Assembly: GCA_017940955.1 (NCBI GenBank)
Contig: JAGAXP010000161.1
Coordinates: 1 to 64,000 of the forward strand
Direction of reading: 5' to 3'
Length of the DNA stretch: 64,000 nucleotides
DNA from: Oribacterium sp.
Lineage (GTDB): Bacteria > Bacillota_A > Clostridia > Lachnospirales > Lachnospiraceae
The notes beneath the pieces were generated by a model that was given only the letters and a program-made list of their open reading frames with translations, searched no databases and was not told the DNA's origin. A program made the translations under genes and the position numbers. This document shows positions 44,429-51,644 of the stretch, piece by piece; the stretch's first letter is position 1; every line of letters starts with the position of its first letter.

Positions 44429-45352
44429 ATGCATAATTTTCTGAAAACAATAGGATTTTCAAAGATACAGACCGATATGCAGCTTGAGCCGCTTTTGGAG
44501 CGTGCTGTTAATGACAAGTATCGGACTCTTATCATCAATGGTAATGAGGGTTCTGTTATAGAGCAGTATCAGCTTCCGGTGGCACCTTCCATGGGTATTG
44601 CGGTTGTTGGTGAGAGAACTCCAGACGGTGTTTTCCACAGGAATTATTATTTTCCGTATATGAGATCCTATGACGGAACATTGACAGAAGCGGGATCTGT
44701 GGAGAGACATCTGGAAAAAGAAACCTATGCAGGGGTACTTGAAGACTTTAAATCGGGAATAACACTTATTTTTTATATTACAAATTCAGTACAGCTCAGA
44801 GAACTTCAGAAAATGGAAATGCGCGTCAAAGCAAGACAAGCCTTTCTTACCGGTCTTGCCTGTGAAGGAAAGATCCTTTTGCCCATAGAGAAGAAGGAAG
44901 ATCCGGAAGCTGTAAAAAGAAAAAGCATTGAGCGCAGAAGTCTGTTTGAGGCTGCAAGACAGGGAGACCAGGAAGCAATTGATACCCTTACGGAGACGGA
45001 TATCAATATGTTTAACGAGCTTCATCAGCGTATAGTTACAGAGGATTTGTACAGTATAGTAGAAACAACCTTCATGCCTACAGGTGTGGAGTGTGATATA
45101 TATTCGATCCTTGGAGAGATAGTTTCTCTCAGAGTAAAGGAGAATGTTTATACCCATGAAAATGTGGTGGATATGAAGATCAGCTGCAATGACTGTATCT
45201 TCCATGTTGCCATCAATGAGTCGGATCTGATGGGTATACCGGCTGTCGGAAGAAGATTTAAAGGAAAAATATGGATGCAGGGCAATCTTGAATTCATTGA
45301 GAATGATACGGATGGCCAGGCTGATGACGATAACGCAGATGCTGTGGGATAA
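44429..45352 (+). CDS. DUF3881-family protein of Lachnospiraceae type
   Basis: A 307-residue protein of unknown function that matches what I know as DUF3881, almost confined to Lachnospiraceae. HNFLKTIGFSKIQTDMQLEP begins the protein. It has no signal peptide or membrane helix, so it is cytoplasmic. The middle holds a charged helix with KRKSIERRSLFEAARQGDQEA (about residues 165-185), and a C-terminal beta-type domain is CDIYSILGEIVSLRVKENVY and CNDCIFHVAINESDLMG. It is a single-gene unit whose terminator overlaps its own stop codon. Confidence 0.72.
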   Translation: MHNFLKTIGFSKIQTDMQLEPLLERAVNDKYRTLIINGNEGSVIEQYQLPVAPSMGIAVVGERTPDGVFHRNYYFPYMRSYDGTLTEAGSVERHLEKETYAGVLEDFKSGITLIFYITNSVQLRELQKMEMRVKARQAFLTGLACEGKILLPIEKKEDPEAVKRKSIERRSLFEAARQGDQEAIDTLTETDINMFNELHQRIVTEDLYSIVETTFMPTGVECDIYSILGEIVSLRVKENVYTHENVVDMKISCNDCIFHVAINESDLMGIPAVGRRFKGKIWMQGNLEFIENDTDGQADDDNADAVG

Positions 45353-45372
45353 CTCAACAGCATCTGCTTTTT
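45335..45372 (+). terminator. terminator overlapping the end of the DUF3881 gene
   Basis: GCAGATGCTGT (45335-45345) pairs with ACAGCATCTGC (45357-45367), then five T. The stop codon lies in its loop. Confidence 0.88.
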
Positions 45373-45439
45373 GATTTATGATCAAAACCATAGGAAACCG
45401 GAGGGTATACAGATATGCTGTTGATTTAACGATTTATCA

Positions 45440-45468
45440 TTGCATTGAGCTAAAGCGTTATGTATAAT
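45440..45468 (+). promoter_or_regulatory. promoter of the polar amino acid ABC genes
   Basis: TTGCAT (45440-45445), a 17-bp spacer and a perfect TATAAT (45463-45468), 41 bp before the permease start. Confidence 0.78.
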
Positions 45469-45509
45469 CAGACAGAAACGGATTATAGGAAATACTCTGG
45501 AGGAAAAAA

Positions 45510-46160
45510 ATGGTTCTTTCACAGATAATAATAGAATTACTGAAAGGTCTTGCCGTATCGGTAAGGATTTTTTTGATAACACTTCTTTTCAGTCTTCCGC
45601 TGGGACTTGTCATAGCCTTTGGAAGGATGTCGAAGAATAACATTATCAGCAGCATAACAAAGATATATATATCCATAATGAGGGGCACACCTCTTATGCT
45701 TCAGCTTTTTGTTGTGTATTACGGACCTTACTATCTCTTTAATATAAAGCTTAGTCCCACATACAGAAATTCTGCTGTTTATATTGGTTTTATAATCAAT
45801 TACGCTGCCTACTTCGCGGAGATCTACAGATCCGGAATACAGTCAATGCCTGTCGGGCAGTACGAGGCTGCCGCACTTCTCGGATACAGCAAATTCCAGA
45901 CCTTTGTGAGGATCATACTTCCGCAGGTTATCAAACGAATACTTCCGTCTGTTACCAACGAAGTTATAACCCTTGTTAAGGATACCTCCCTGGCCTTCTC
46001 CATATCTGTAATGGAAATGTTCACAAAGGCAAAAGCATTGTCCTCAAGCCAGACCTCCATGACACCGCTTATAGTTGCGGGATTGTTTTACTATGTGTTC
46101 AATTTCGTGGTGGCATTCCTAATGGATAAGGCAGAAAAGAAACTTGACTACTATAAATAA
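45510..46160 (+). CDS. Polar amino acid ABC transporter permease (HisM/GlnP family)
   Basis: A 216-residue inner-membrane permease with five helices. SKIYISIMRGTPLMLQLFVVYY (about residues 50-71) is the family's RGTP(L)xxQ motif, and YRSGIQSMPVGQYEAAALLGYSKFQTF (about 108-134) is the EAA loop that contacts the ATPase. It imports a polar amino acid; cystine, glutamine, glutamate, His and Arg are the usual choices. The ATPase gene follows after 97 bp. No substrate-binding protein gene is adjacent. Confidence 0.9.
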   Translation: MVLSQIIIELLKGLAVSVRIFLITLLFSLPLGLVIAFGRMSKNNIISSITKIYISIMRGTPLMLQLFVVYYGPYYLFNIKLSPTYRNSAVYIGFIINYAAYFAEIYRSGIQSMPVGQYEAAALLGYSKFQTFVRIILPQVIKRILPSVTNEVITLVKDTSLAFSISVMEMFTKAKALSSSQTSMTPLIVAGLFYYVFNFVVAFLMDKAEKKLDYYK

Positions 46161-46257
46161 AAAGCCGGATTTTCTGTGAAAATCTGATTTGCAGCATCGC
46201 CTCTAAAGTAAATAAATTCTATATGGGGCGATGAACTTCAATAACGGAGAAAATAAA

Positions 46258-47022
46258 ATGAATCTTTTGGAAATGAAGCATGTGAAAAAAAGCTTCGGTA
46301 ATCTGCAGGTGTTAAGAGATATAAGCCTTGAAGTAAAAGATGGTGAAATAGTATCCATCATCGGACCATCCGGTTCAGGAAAGTCCACACTTTTAAGATG
46401 TGCAACTCTTTTGGAAACAATGGACTCCGGTACACTAAAGTATGAAGATATCATAGTTGCCGAGAATGATCCTAACGGTAAGTCGGTATATGCTGACAAA
46501 AAAACCATAAGAAAAGTAAGTTCTGTATTCGGATTGGTTTTCCAGCAGTTCAATCTGTTTCCGCACTGGAACGTTATGCAGAATGTTACTGACGCGGTAA
46601 TAAATGTCCAGAAAAAATCAAAAGCCGAAGCTGAGAAGACCGGAATGGAACTTCTGGAAAAGATGGGCTTAAGTGATAAAGCAAATTACTACCCGTTTCA
46701 GCTTTCCGGAGGTCAGCAGCAGAGAGTAGCCATAGCAAGAGCTCTTGCCCTTAATCCAAAGGTCCTCTTCTTCGATGAGCCAACCAGTGCCCTTGATCCG
46801 GAGCTTACGGGAGAAGTCCTGAAAGTCATCAAATCCCTGAAGGACTTAAAAATCGCCATGGTCATAGTAACCCATGAAATGTCCTTCGCGAGAGACATTT
46901 CCGATAAAGTCATCTTCATGGCCGACGGAGTAATCGTTGAACAAGGCTCCGCCGAAGAAGTCTTCAACTCTGAAAACGAACGCATGCAGACCTTCCTCGG
47001 CCGCTACAAGGATATACTGTAA
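46258..47022 (+). CDS. Polar amino acid ABC transporter ATP-binding protein (GlnQ/HisP family)
   Basis: A 254-residue ATPase that powers the permease before it. Walker A is IIGPSGSGKSTLLRC (about residues 34-48), the Q-loop is VFQQFNLFPHWNVMQNV, the signature is LSGGQQQRVAIARAL (about 146-160), Walker B is VLFFDEPTSALDPE, and the switch His is in VTHEM. The ATG at 46258 follows AACGGAGAA; a frame nine codons longer lacks a good site. The permease-ATPase order is normal, but the pair lacks a binding protein here. Confidence 0.93.
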   Translation: MNLLEMKHVKKSFGNLQVLRDISLEVKDGEIVSIIGPSGSGKSTLLRCATLLETMDSGTLKYEDIIVAENDPNGKSVYADKKTIRKVSSVFGLVFQQFNLFPHWNVMQNVTDAVINVQKKSKAEAEKTGMELLEKMGLSDKANYYPFQLSGGQQQRVAIARALALNPKVLFFDEPTSALDPELTGEVLKVIKSLKDLKIAMVIVTHEMSFARDISDKVIFMADGVIVEQGSAEEVFNSENERMQTFLGRYKDIL

Positions 47023-47163
47023 AGCTGTCGAATTAATTGTTTAGCACATTGACTGCATATTCAGTGATACATGATATGAGTCATCCCTTGAGCTTATTCT
47101 TGATGACTGCAAATCGGAATTAACCGGTATGAGTCATAGTGCTATTACGGAAAGCAAGTGCAA
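47023..47163 (+). other. 141-bp gap after the ABC ATPase
   Basis: No gene or clear terminator is seen. Two short related strings (ATGAGTCAT at about 47076 and 47130) are present. The DnaA-box cluster begins at its end. Confidence 0.4.
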
Positions 47164-47304
47164 TGTGGATAAATCAAAAAAACAGGCTAAATAAAGATGA
47201 AATACAGCAGAATTTGAATTTTTTCCACACAAAATGTGGAAAAAATCCCATAATTGTGGATAACAATGTGGACAAATAAAATGTTACATAAAACATGTGG
47301 ATAA
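47164..47304. promoter_or_regulatory. cluster of six DnaA-box-like sites
   Basis: Within 141 AT-rich bases there are three perfect DnaA boxes TTATCCACA on the minus strand (47164-47172, 47255-47263, 47296-47304). There is also TTGTCCACA (47267-47275) and two TTTTCCACA (47221-47229 plus strand, 47235-47243 minus strand). The clustering is far beyond chance. No dnaA, dnaN or rpmH lies nearby, and genes on both sides read the same way, so it is unlikely to be the chromosomal origin. A titration or DnaA-reloading site like datA/DARS is one possibility. Confidence 0.75.
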
Positions 47305-47330
47305 AATTTGTAAATATATAGAAAATGGAA

Positions 47331-47483
47331 GAAAATGCAAGGGATGGGTGGCTAGGGCTGCGGACTGAAAGAACATCCGGCTCATCATGTACGAACCAGA
47401 TGCACGTCAGTGCATATGGGGCGAACATGATGAGCCGGATGTTCTTTCAACTTCGTGGCCCGTCACCCGTCCCTTGCATTTTC
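47331..47483. repeat. 153-bp inverted repeat (about 60-bp arms)
   Basis: The inner arms are a perfect 24-bp match: GAAAGAACATCCGGCTCATC (47367) faces GATGAGCCGGATGTTCTTTC (to 47448). The outer arms GAAAATGCAAGGGATGGGTG face CACCCGTCCCTTGCATTTTC. The 34-bp centre has a small TGCA/TGCA hairpin. No coding frame is evident. It lies between the DnaA boxes and the phnD promoter. Confidence 0.87.
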
Positions 47484-47525
47484 TGTACCATTTCACACCC
47501 CTTGCATTTTCTGTACCATTTCACA
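47471..47525 (+). repeat. 28-bp tandem repeat, two copies plus remnant
   Basis: CCCTTGCATTTTCTGTACCA followed by TTTCACA occurs at 47471 and again at 47499; the period is 28. A decayed third copy (CTCGCATTTCCC) follows. The first copy overlaps the outer arm of the inverted repeat. Confidence 0.85.
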
Positions 47526-47604
47526 ATTTCTCGCATTTCCCCCAATACATAACCAAAAACTATGGCAAACTTTCAAAATTTATATATAATTGTTGTGTAA
47601 TGTA

Positions 47605-47633
47605 TTGCCACATTTCAAAACCTTAGATATACT
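47605..47633 (+). promoter_or_regulatory. promoter of the phnD-like gene
   Basis: TTGCCA (47605-47610), a 17-bp spacer and TATACT (47628-47633), about 79 bp before the start codon. It has the same boxes as the SRP RNA promoter. No Pho box is evident. Confidence 0.8.
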
Positions 47634-47711
47634 CTTTAAAGTTTTGGAAAGAAAGCGGAAACGCTGTGAAAATTCATGCGAAGCTAAACGCTTCAAGCCA
47701 GGAGGAGAAGA

Positions 47712-48845
47712 ATGAGAAAATCTATTTCTTTAGTTATGGCTGCTTTAATTGCGGCATCAGCACTTGTAGGTTGCGGATCAACAACAACCGCACCTGAAGC
47801 AACAAAGGCAGCAACAGAGGCAGCACAGGAGACAAACGCTGCAGCAGAGGGAGAGAAGAAGGAAGAAGCTGTAGAAGCACCTGCAGATGCAAAGGACATT
47901 GAGGTACTTAATGTAGCATTTGTTCCATCACGTGAGCCGGACGAGATCGTTACAGCTACAGAGCCTCTTAAGGAGATGATCAAGAATGAGATGGCTCCTC
48001 TTGGTTACAACATTAAAGATGTTAATATCACAGTAGGAACAAGCTATGAAGCGGTTGGTGAAGGACTTGCTGCCGGAACTATCGATATCGGATTCATCCC
48101 CGGCGGAACTTATATCCTTTATGATCAGGATGCAGAGGTTCTTCTTACAGCCACAAGAGACGGACTTTCTATCGACAGTGATAATCCAAAGGACTGGAAC
48201 GATCAGAAGCCTACAGAGGGTGTTGATAAGCAGGTAACCTTCTACCGTGCACTTATGATCACAGGTCCTTCAGATAACGGTAAGGCTGTTGCAGAGAAGG
48301 TTAACAACGGAGAAGAGCTTACATGGGAAGACATTGACGGTCTTAACTGGGGTGTAATGGGACCTACATCTTCAGCAGGTTACATTTATCCGGCACTTTG
48401 GATCCAGAAGAAATTTGGAAAGAATATCACAGATCTCTCACATGCTGTAGAGTGTGATTCATATGGTACAGCTTTCGCACGTCTTGCTCAGGGTCAGATC
48501 GATGTTCTTTGCACATATGCTGATGCTCGTCGTGACTATGTTGAGAAGTGGAATGATGAGTATGCAATGGAGAATTCAATCTGGGATGATACCAATGTTA
48601 TCGGTGTCACAGAGGGAATCTACAATGATACAATCTCAGGTTCAAGAGTATCAGACGTTATGATGGATGAAGATTTCAAGGCTGCTTTCAAGAAGGCTAT
48701 GATCAACATCGGAAACACAGATGAAGGTAAGGAGGTCATCGCAATCTATACCCATAAGGGTTATGTAGAGGCTAATGACTCTGACTACGATTCTGCTCGT
48801 GATGCTCAGAATCTTATCAAGGAACTTCGTCTTGGTCAGAACTGA
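47712..48845 (+). CDS. phnD: Phosphonate/phosphate-type ABC transporter substrate-binding lipoprotein (PhnD family)
   Basis: A 377-residue lipoprotein: RKSISLVMAALIAASALVGC with the acylated Cys at residue 21, then an Ala/Glu/Thr-rich linker to about residue 60. The binding domain begins EVLNVAFVPSREPDEIVTAT and includes TIDIGFIPGGTYILY and WGVMGPTSSAGYIYPALW, with the Ser/Thr/Gly pocket expected for phosphonate or phosphite ligands. AGGAGGAG precedes the ATG. It is followed by a hairpin and then phnC-phnE-phnE, forming one importer. The ligand is not settled by sequence; no C-P lyase or phosphonatase genes are in the window. Confidence 0.88.
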   Translation: MRKSISLVMAALIAASALVGCGSTTTAPEATKAATEAAQETNAAAEGEKKEEAVEAPADAKDIEVLNVAFVPSREPDEIVTATEPLKEMIKNEMAPLGYNIKDVNITVGTSYEAVGEGLAAGTIDIGFIPGGTYILYDQDAEVLLTATRDGLSIDSDNPKDWNDQKPTEGVDKQVTFYRALMITGPSDNGKAVAEKVNNGEELTWEDIDGLNWGVMGPTSSAGYIYPALWIQKKFGKNITDLSHAVECDSYGTAFARLAQGQIDVLCTYADARRDYVEKWNDEYAMENSIWDDTNVIGVTEGIYNDTISGSRVSDVMMDEDFKAAFKKAMINIGNTDEGKEVIAIYTHKGYVEANDSDYDSARDAQNLIKELRLGQN

Positions 48846-48871
48846 TAGAAGCGGTACACGTTAATAATTCG

Positions 48872-48908
48872 GAAAGTCCGCAGAATGCTTGCATTCATGC
48901 GGACTTTC
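48872..48908 (+). terminator. hairpin between phnD and phnC
   Basis: GAAAGTCCGCA (48872-48882) pairs with TGCGGACTTTC (48898-48908); the inner part GAATGC/GCATTC extends the stem. The T run is weak (TTTCTTT), so partial read-through to phnC is likely, which would raise the binding protein over the permeases. Confidence 0.72.
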
Positions 48909-49092
48909 TTTCTATGTTGAATAAAGTACCGGGGGATATTTACCATTAGCAGGAAATAGTGAAAAAATCAATGACCTACTAATTATTTAATATTTTTTAT
49001 CCGATATTAGATGTGAGTGCTTAACGAGTTAAACATTCACATGGAACATTGGGTTAAATTAATCATTTATATAACAGGAAAAGGAAATAACC

Positions 49093-49845
49093 ATGATTAA
49101 GTTTGAGGATGTAGGAAAAAGATATCCAAATGGCTATGAAGGTCTGAAGCATATCGATCTCGAAATAGAACAGGGAGAATTCGTAGCCATCATCGGTTTG
49201 TCGGGAGCCGGTAAGTCAACATTGATCCGAACCATAAACCGTATGCATGATGTAACCAGCGGAAAGCTCACTGTGGATGGAATAGATGTTATGAGCCTTT
49301 CGGGAAAGAGTCTTCGTCGTTTCAGAAGAAAGGTAGGAATGATCTTCCAGTCCTTCAATCTTATTACACGTACCACGGTTATCAATAATGTACTTACTGC
49401 ATTCGTTCCTGATATGCCCTGGTATCGTTCTGTTTTCGGAATATATAATCAGGAAGAAAAGATGAAAGCCCTTGAGGCTCTTGATAAGGTTGGAATCCTT
49501 GATAAGGCATTTGTCCGTGCGGATCAGCTTTCCGGAGGACAGCAGCAGAGAGTTGCCCTTGCCAGAACCCTTGCCCAGAATCCTGAGATAATCCTTGCGG
49601 ATGAGCCGGTTGCCGCCCTTGATCCGGTAACCGCAAAGCAGGTCATGAATGATTTTACACGTATCAATAAGGAAATGAATATAAGTATCCTTATCAATAT
49701 CCACCATGTGGACCTGGCTCTTAAGTACTGTTCAAGAGTTATAGGTATCAATGCCGGAGAAATCGTTTATGACGGACCCGCAGCAGAGGTTGATAAAGAA
49801 GTCCTCAATAAGATCTACAAGGGAGGACGGGAGGAACACGAATGA
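49093..49845 (+). CDS. phnC: Phosphonate-type ABC transporter ATP-binding protein (PhnC family)
   Basis: A 250-residue ATPase. Walker A IIGLSGAGKSTLIRTINR (about residues 34-51), Q-loop GMIFQSFNLI, signature LSGGQQQRVALARTLAQ (about 152-168), Walker B ILADEPVAALDPVT. The LSGAGKST and QRVALAR sequences are typical of PhnC. It overlaps phnE by four bases (ATGA). Confidence 0.93.
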   Translation: MIKFEDVGKRYPNGYEGLKHIDLEIEQGEFVAIIGLSGAGKSTLIRTINRMHDVTSGKLTVDGIDVMSLSGKSLRRFRRKVGMIFQSFNLITRTTVINNVLTAFVPDMPWYRSVFGIYNQEEKMKALEALDKVGILDKAFVRADQLSGGQQQRVALARTLAQNPEIILADEPVAALDPVTAKQVMNDFTRINKEMNISILINIHHVDLALKYCSRVIGINAGEIVYDGPAAEVDKEVLNKIYKGGREEHE

Positions 49846-50663
49846 GTATATACGATAAGATCTTCCCGCCTAAGAAGTACACTCTGGATAATGGAAAATC
49901 TGTTGAGCAGAAGAGCTCCAGAGCTCCCATTTATGTTATCCTCGTACTTCTTATGAGTTATATTTCCATAAAGATAACAGGCTTTGATCCGGCTGTTCTT
50001 GCCAAAAGAGGCAATCAGTTTTTTGTTATCTTAAGCCGTATGTTTCCACCTGAATACGGATACTTCAGCAACATAGTTAATCCGATCCTGGATACAGTTA
50101 AGATGTCTCTTCTCGGATCAGCACTGGGTTCCATATTATGTCTGCCCTTTGCAATGCTGGCATCCACCAACATTTGCAAAAACCGTGCAGTTGTTGCGGT
50201 TATGCGACTTATTTTCAGTATCATTCGTACATTGCCTACACTTGTAAGTGCTCTTATAGCAACATTTATATTCGGTCTCGGAACCATAGCCGGAACCACA
50301 GCTATTGCGATATTTTCATTTTCCTATATCGGAAAGATCATGTATGAGGAGATTGAGACTGTGGATATGGGAGCTTTTGAGGCTATGGAGGCCATGGGAT
50401 TTAACAGGACAGAGGCTTTTATACATGCCATAGTTCCACAGGTAATGCCGGCATTCCTTTCAAACAGCCTTTACAATTTTGAAGGAAATGTTCGTTACGC
50501 TGCCGTACTCGGTTATGTCGGAGCCGGTGGTATCGGTCTCATTCTCAATGAGCAGCTTGGATGGAGAGAGTATCCAAATGTCGGAATGATCCTCCTGGTG
50601 CTTTTTGTGACTGTGTTTATCATCGAGTCTGTAAGCCGCTATGCGCGAAAGAAGCTTGTTTAA
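49842..50663 (+). CDS. phnE: Phosphonate-type ABC transporter permease (PhnE family), first copy
   Basis: A 273-residue permease with about six helices. The N-terminus is cytoplasmic with a first helix near residue 25. The EAA loop is EAMEAMGFNRTEAFIHAIVPQVMPAF (about residues 180-205), and YAAVLGYVGAGGIGLILNEQLGW is the PhnE C-terminal signature. With the second permease it forms a heterodimeric channel. Confidence 0.92.
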   Translation: MSIYDKIFPPKKYTLDNGKSVEQKSSRAPIYVILVLLMSYISIKITGFDPAVLAKRGNQFFVILSRMFPPEYGYFSNIVNPILDTVKMSLLGSALGSILCLPFAMLASTNICKNRAVVAVMRLIFSIIRTLPTLVSALIATFIFGLGTIAGTTAIAIFSFSYIGKIMYEEIETVDMGAFEAMEAMGFNRTEAFIHAIVPQVMPAFLSNSLYNFEGNVRYAAVLGYVGAGGIGLILNEQLGWREYPNVGMILLVLFVTVFIIESVSRYARKKLV

Positions 50664-50675
50664 GGAGGTGCTCGT

Positions 50676-51485
50676 ATGAATGAAAGAATTTTAAAAGCAT
50701 ATGAGAGCCGTCCCAAGGACTGGATCTGGCACCTTGCTATCGCGGTTATCGTTATAGGACTTCTTATATGGAGTCTTGGTGCCATGGAAACCTCAGGCGC
50801 CAGTGCAAATGGCGGAAAAATGGCCATTAACATACTGAACGGTATAGTTCACCCGGATCAGAAGCTTTTGTTCAATCTCACAAAGGAAGGCGTTCTGTAC
50901 CTTCTTTTGGAGACTATCTGTATCGCCTTTATGGGAACAGTTGTGGGTGCGATCTTTTCGATCCCCCTGGCATTTATATCAGCCAGCAATCTGACACCAA
51001 AGCCGGTTGCATTTATCGGACGTATCCTCATCATGATCATACGTACAGTGCCTGCCTTCGTATATGGACTTATGTTCATCAGAGTTACAGGTCCCGGTCC
51101 CTTTGCGGGTCTTATGACAATGTCTGTGACCTCCATAGGTATGGTTTCCAAGATGTATATCGAAGCCATCGAGGATCTGGACACAAAAATCCTGGAATCA
51201 CTGGATGCCATGGGCTGTTCAACCTGGCAGAAGATACTTTACGGTATCCTTCCGCAGCTCATGCCGAACTTTGCTTCAACGGCTATCTATCGTTTTGACA
51301 TTAACCTGAGAGATGCAACCGTTCTTGGTCTTGTTGGTGCCGGTGGTATCGGTGCACCGCTTATTTTTGCCATGAATGCATATCGCTGGAATGAAGCGGG
51401 TTCCATATTGATCGGTCTTGTGGTGCTGGTTCTTATCGTAGAGTGGATCAGTACGAAGATCCGTGTTAAGTTAACAAGAGGTTAA
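50676..51485 (+). CDS. phnE: Phosphonate-type ABC transporter permease (PhnE family), second copy
   Basis: A 269-residue paralogue of the previous permease. It has an N-terminal helix at about residues 16-32, the EAA loop ESLDAMGCSTWQKILYGILPQLMPNF (about 172-197) and RDATVLGLVGAGGIGAPLIF. AAGGAGGTG precedes the ATG. The strong terminator at 51494 ends the transporter unit. Confidence 0.92.
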   Translation: MNERILKAYESRPKDWIWHLAIAVIVIGLLIWSLGAMETSGASANGGKMAINILNGIVHPDQKLLFNLTKEGVLYLLLETICIAFMGTVVGAIFSIPLAFISASNLTPKPVAFIGRILIMIIRTVPAFVYGLMFIRVTGPGPFAGLMTMSVTSIGMVSKMYIEAIEDLDTKILESLDAMGCSTWQKILYGILPQLMPNFASTAIYRFDINLRDATVLGLVGAGGIGAPLIFAMNAYRWNEAGSILIGLVVLVLIVEWISTKIRVKLTRG

Positions 51486-51493
51486 TAAAGATG

Positions 51494-51517
51494 GGCGGAG
51501 AGTTTTCTCCGCCTTTT
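51494..51517 (+). terminator. terminator of the phn transporter operon
   Basis: GGCGGAGA (51494-51501) pairs with TCTCCGCC (51506-51513), then TTTTA. Confidence 0.85.
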
Positions 51518-51644
51518 ACTGACTTATGATACGAAGATAAATATCTTATGTGATATCCGGACCAGTTCCTATGCCTTCAGGCTATGCCGTATGGGAAACT
51601 ATCCATTTAGTACATGTATAGATAATGTTTTTGGAGAATTGTAA

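Noticed and set aside
47164..47304. Chromosomal oriC
   Set aside because: DnaA boxes are present, but no dnaA, dnaN, rpmH or gidA is nearby and the genes on both sides read the same way; an origin normally shows divergent orientation.
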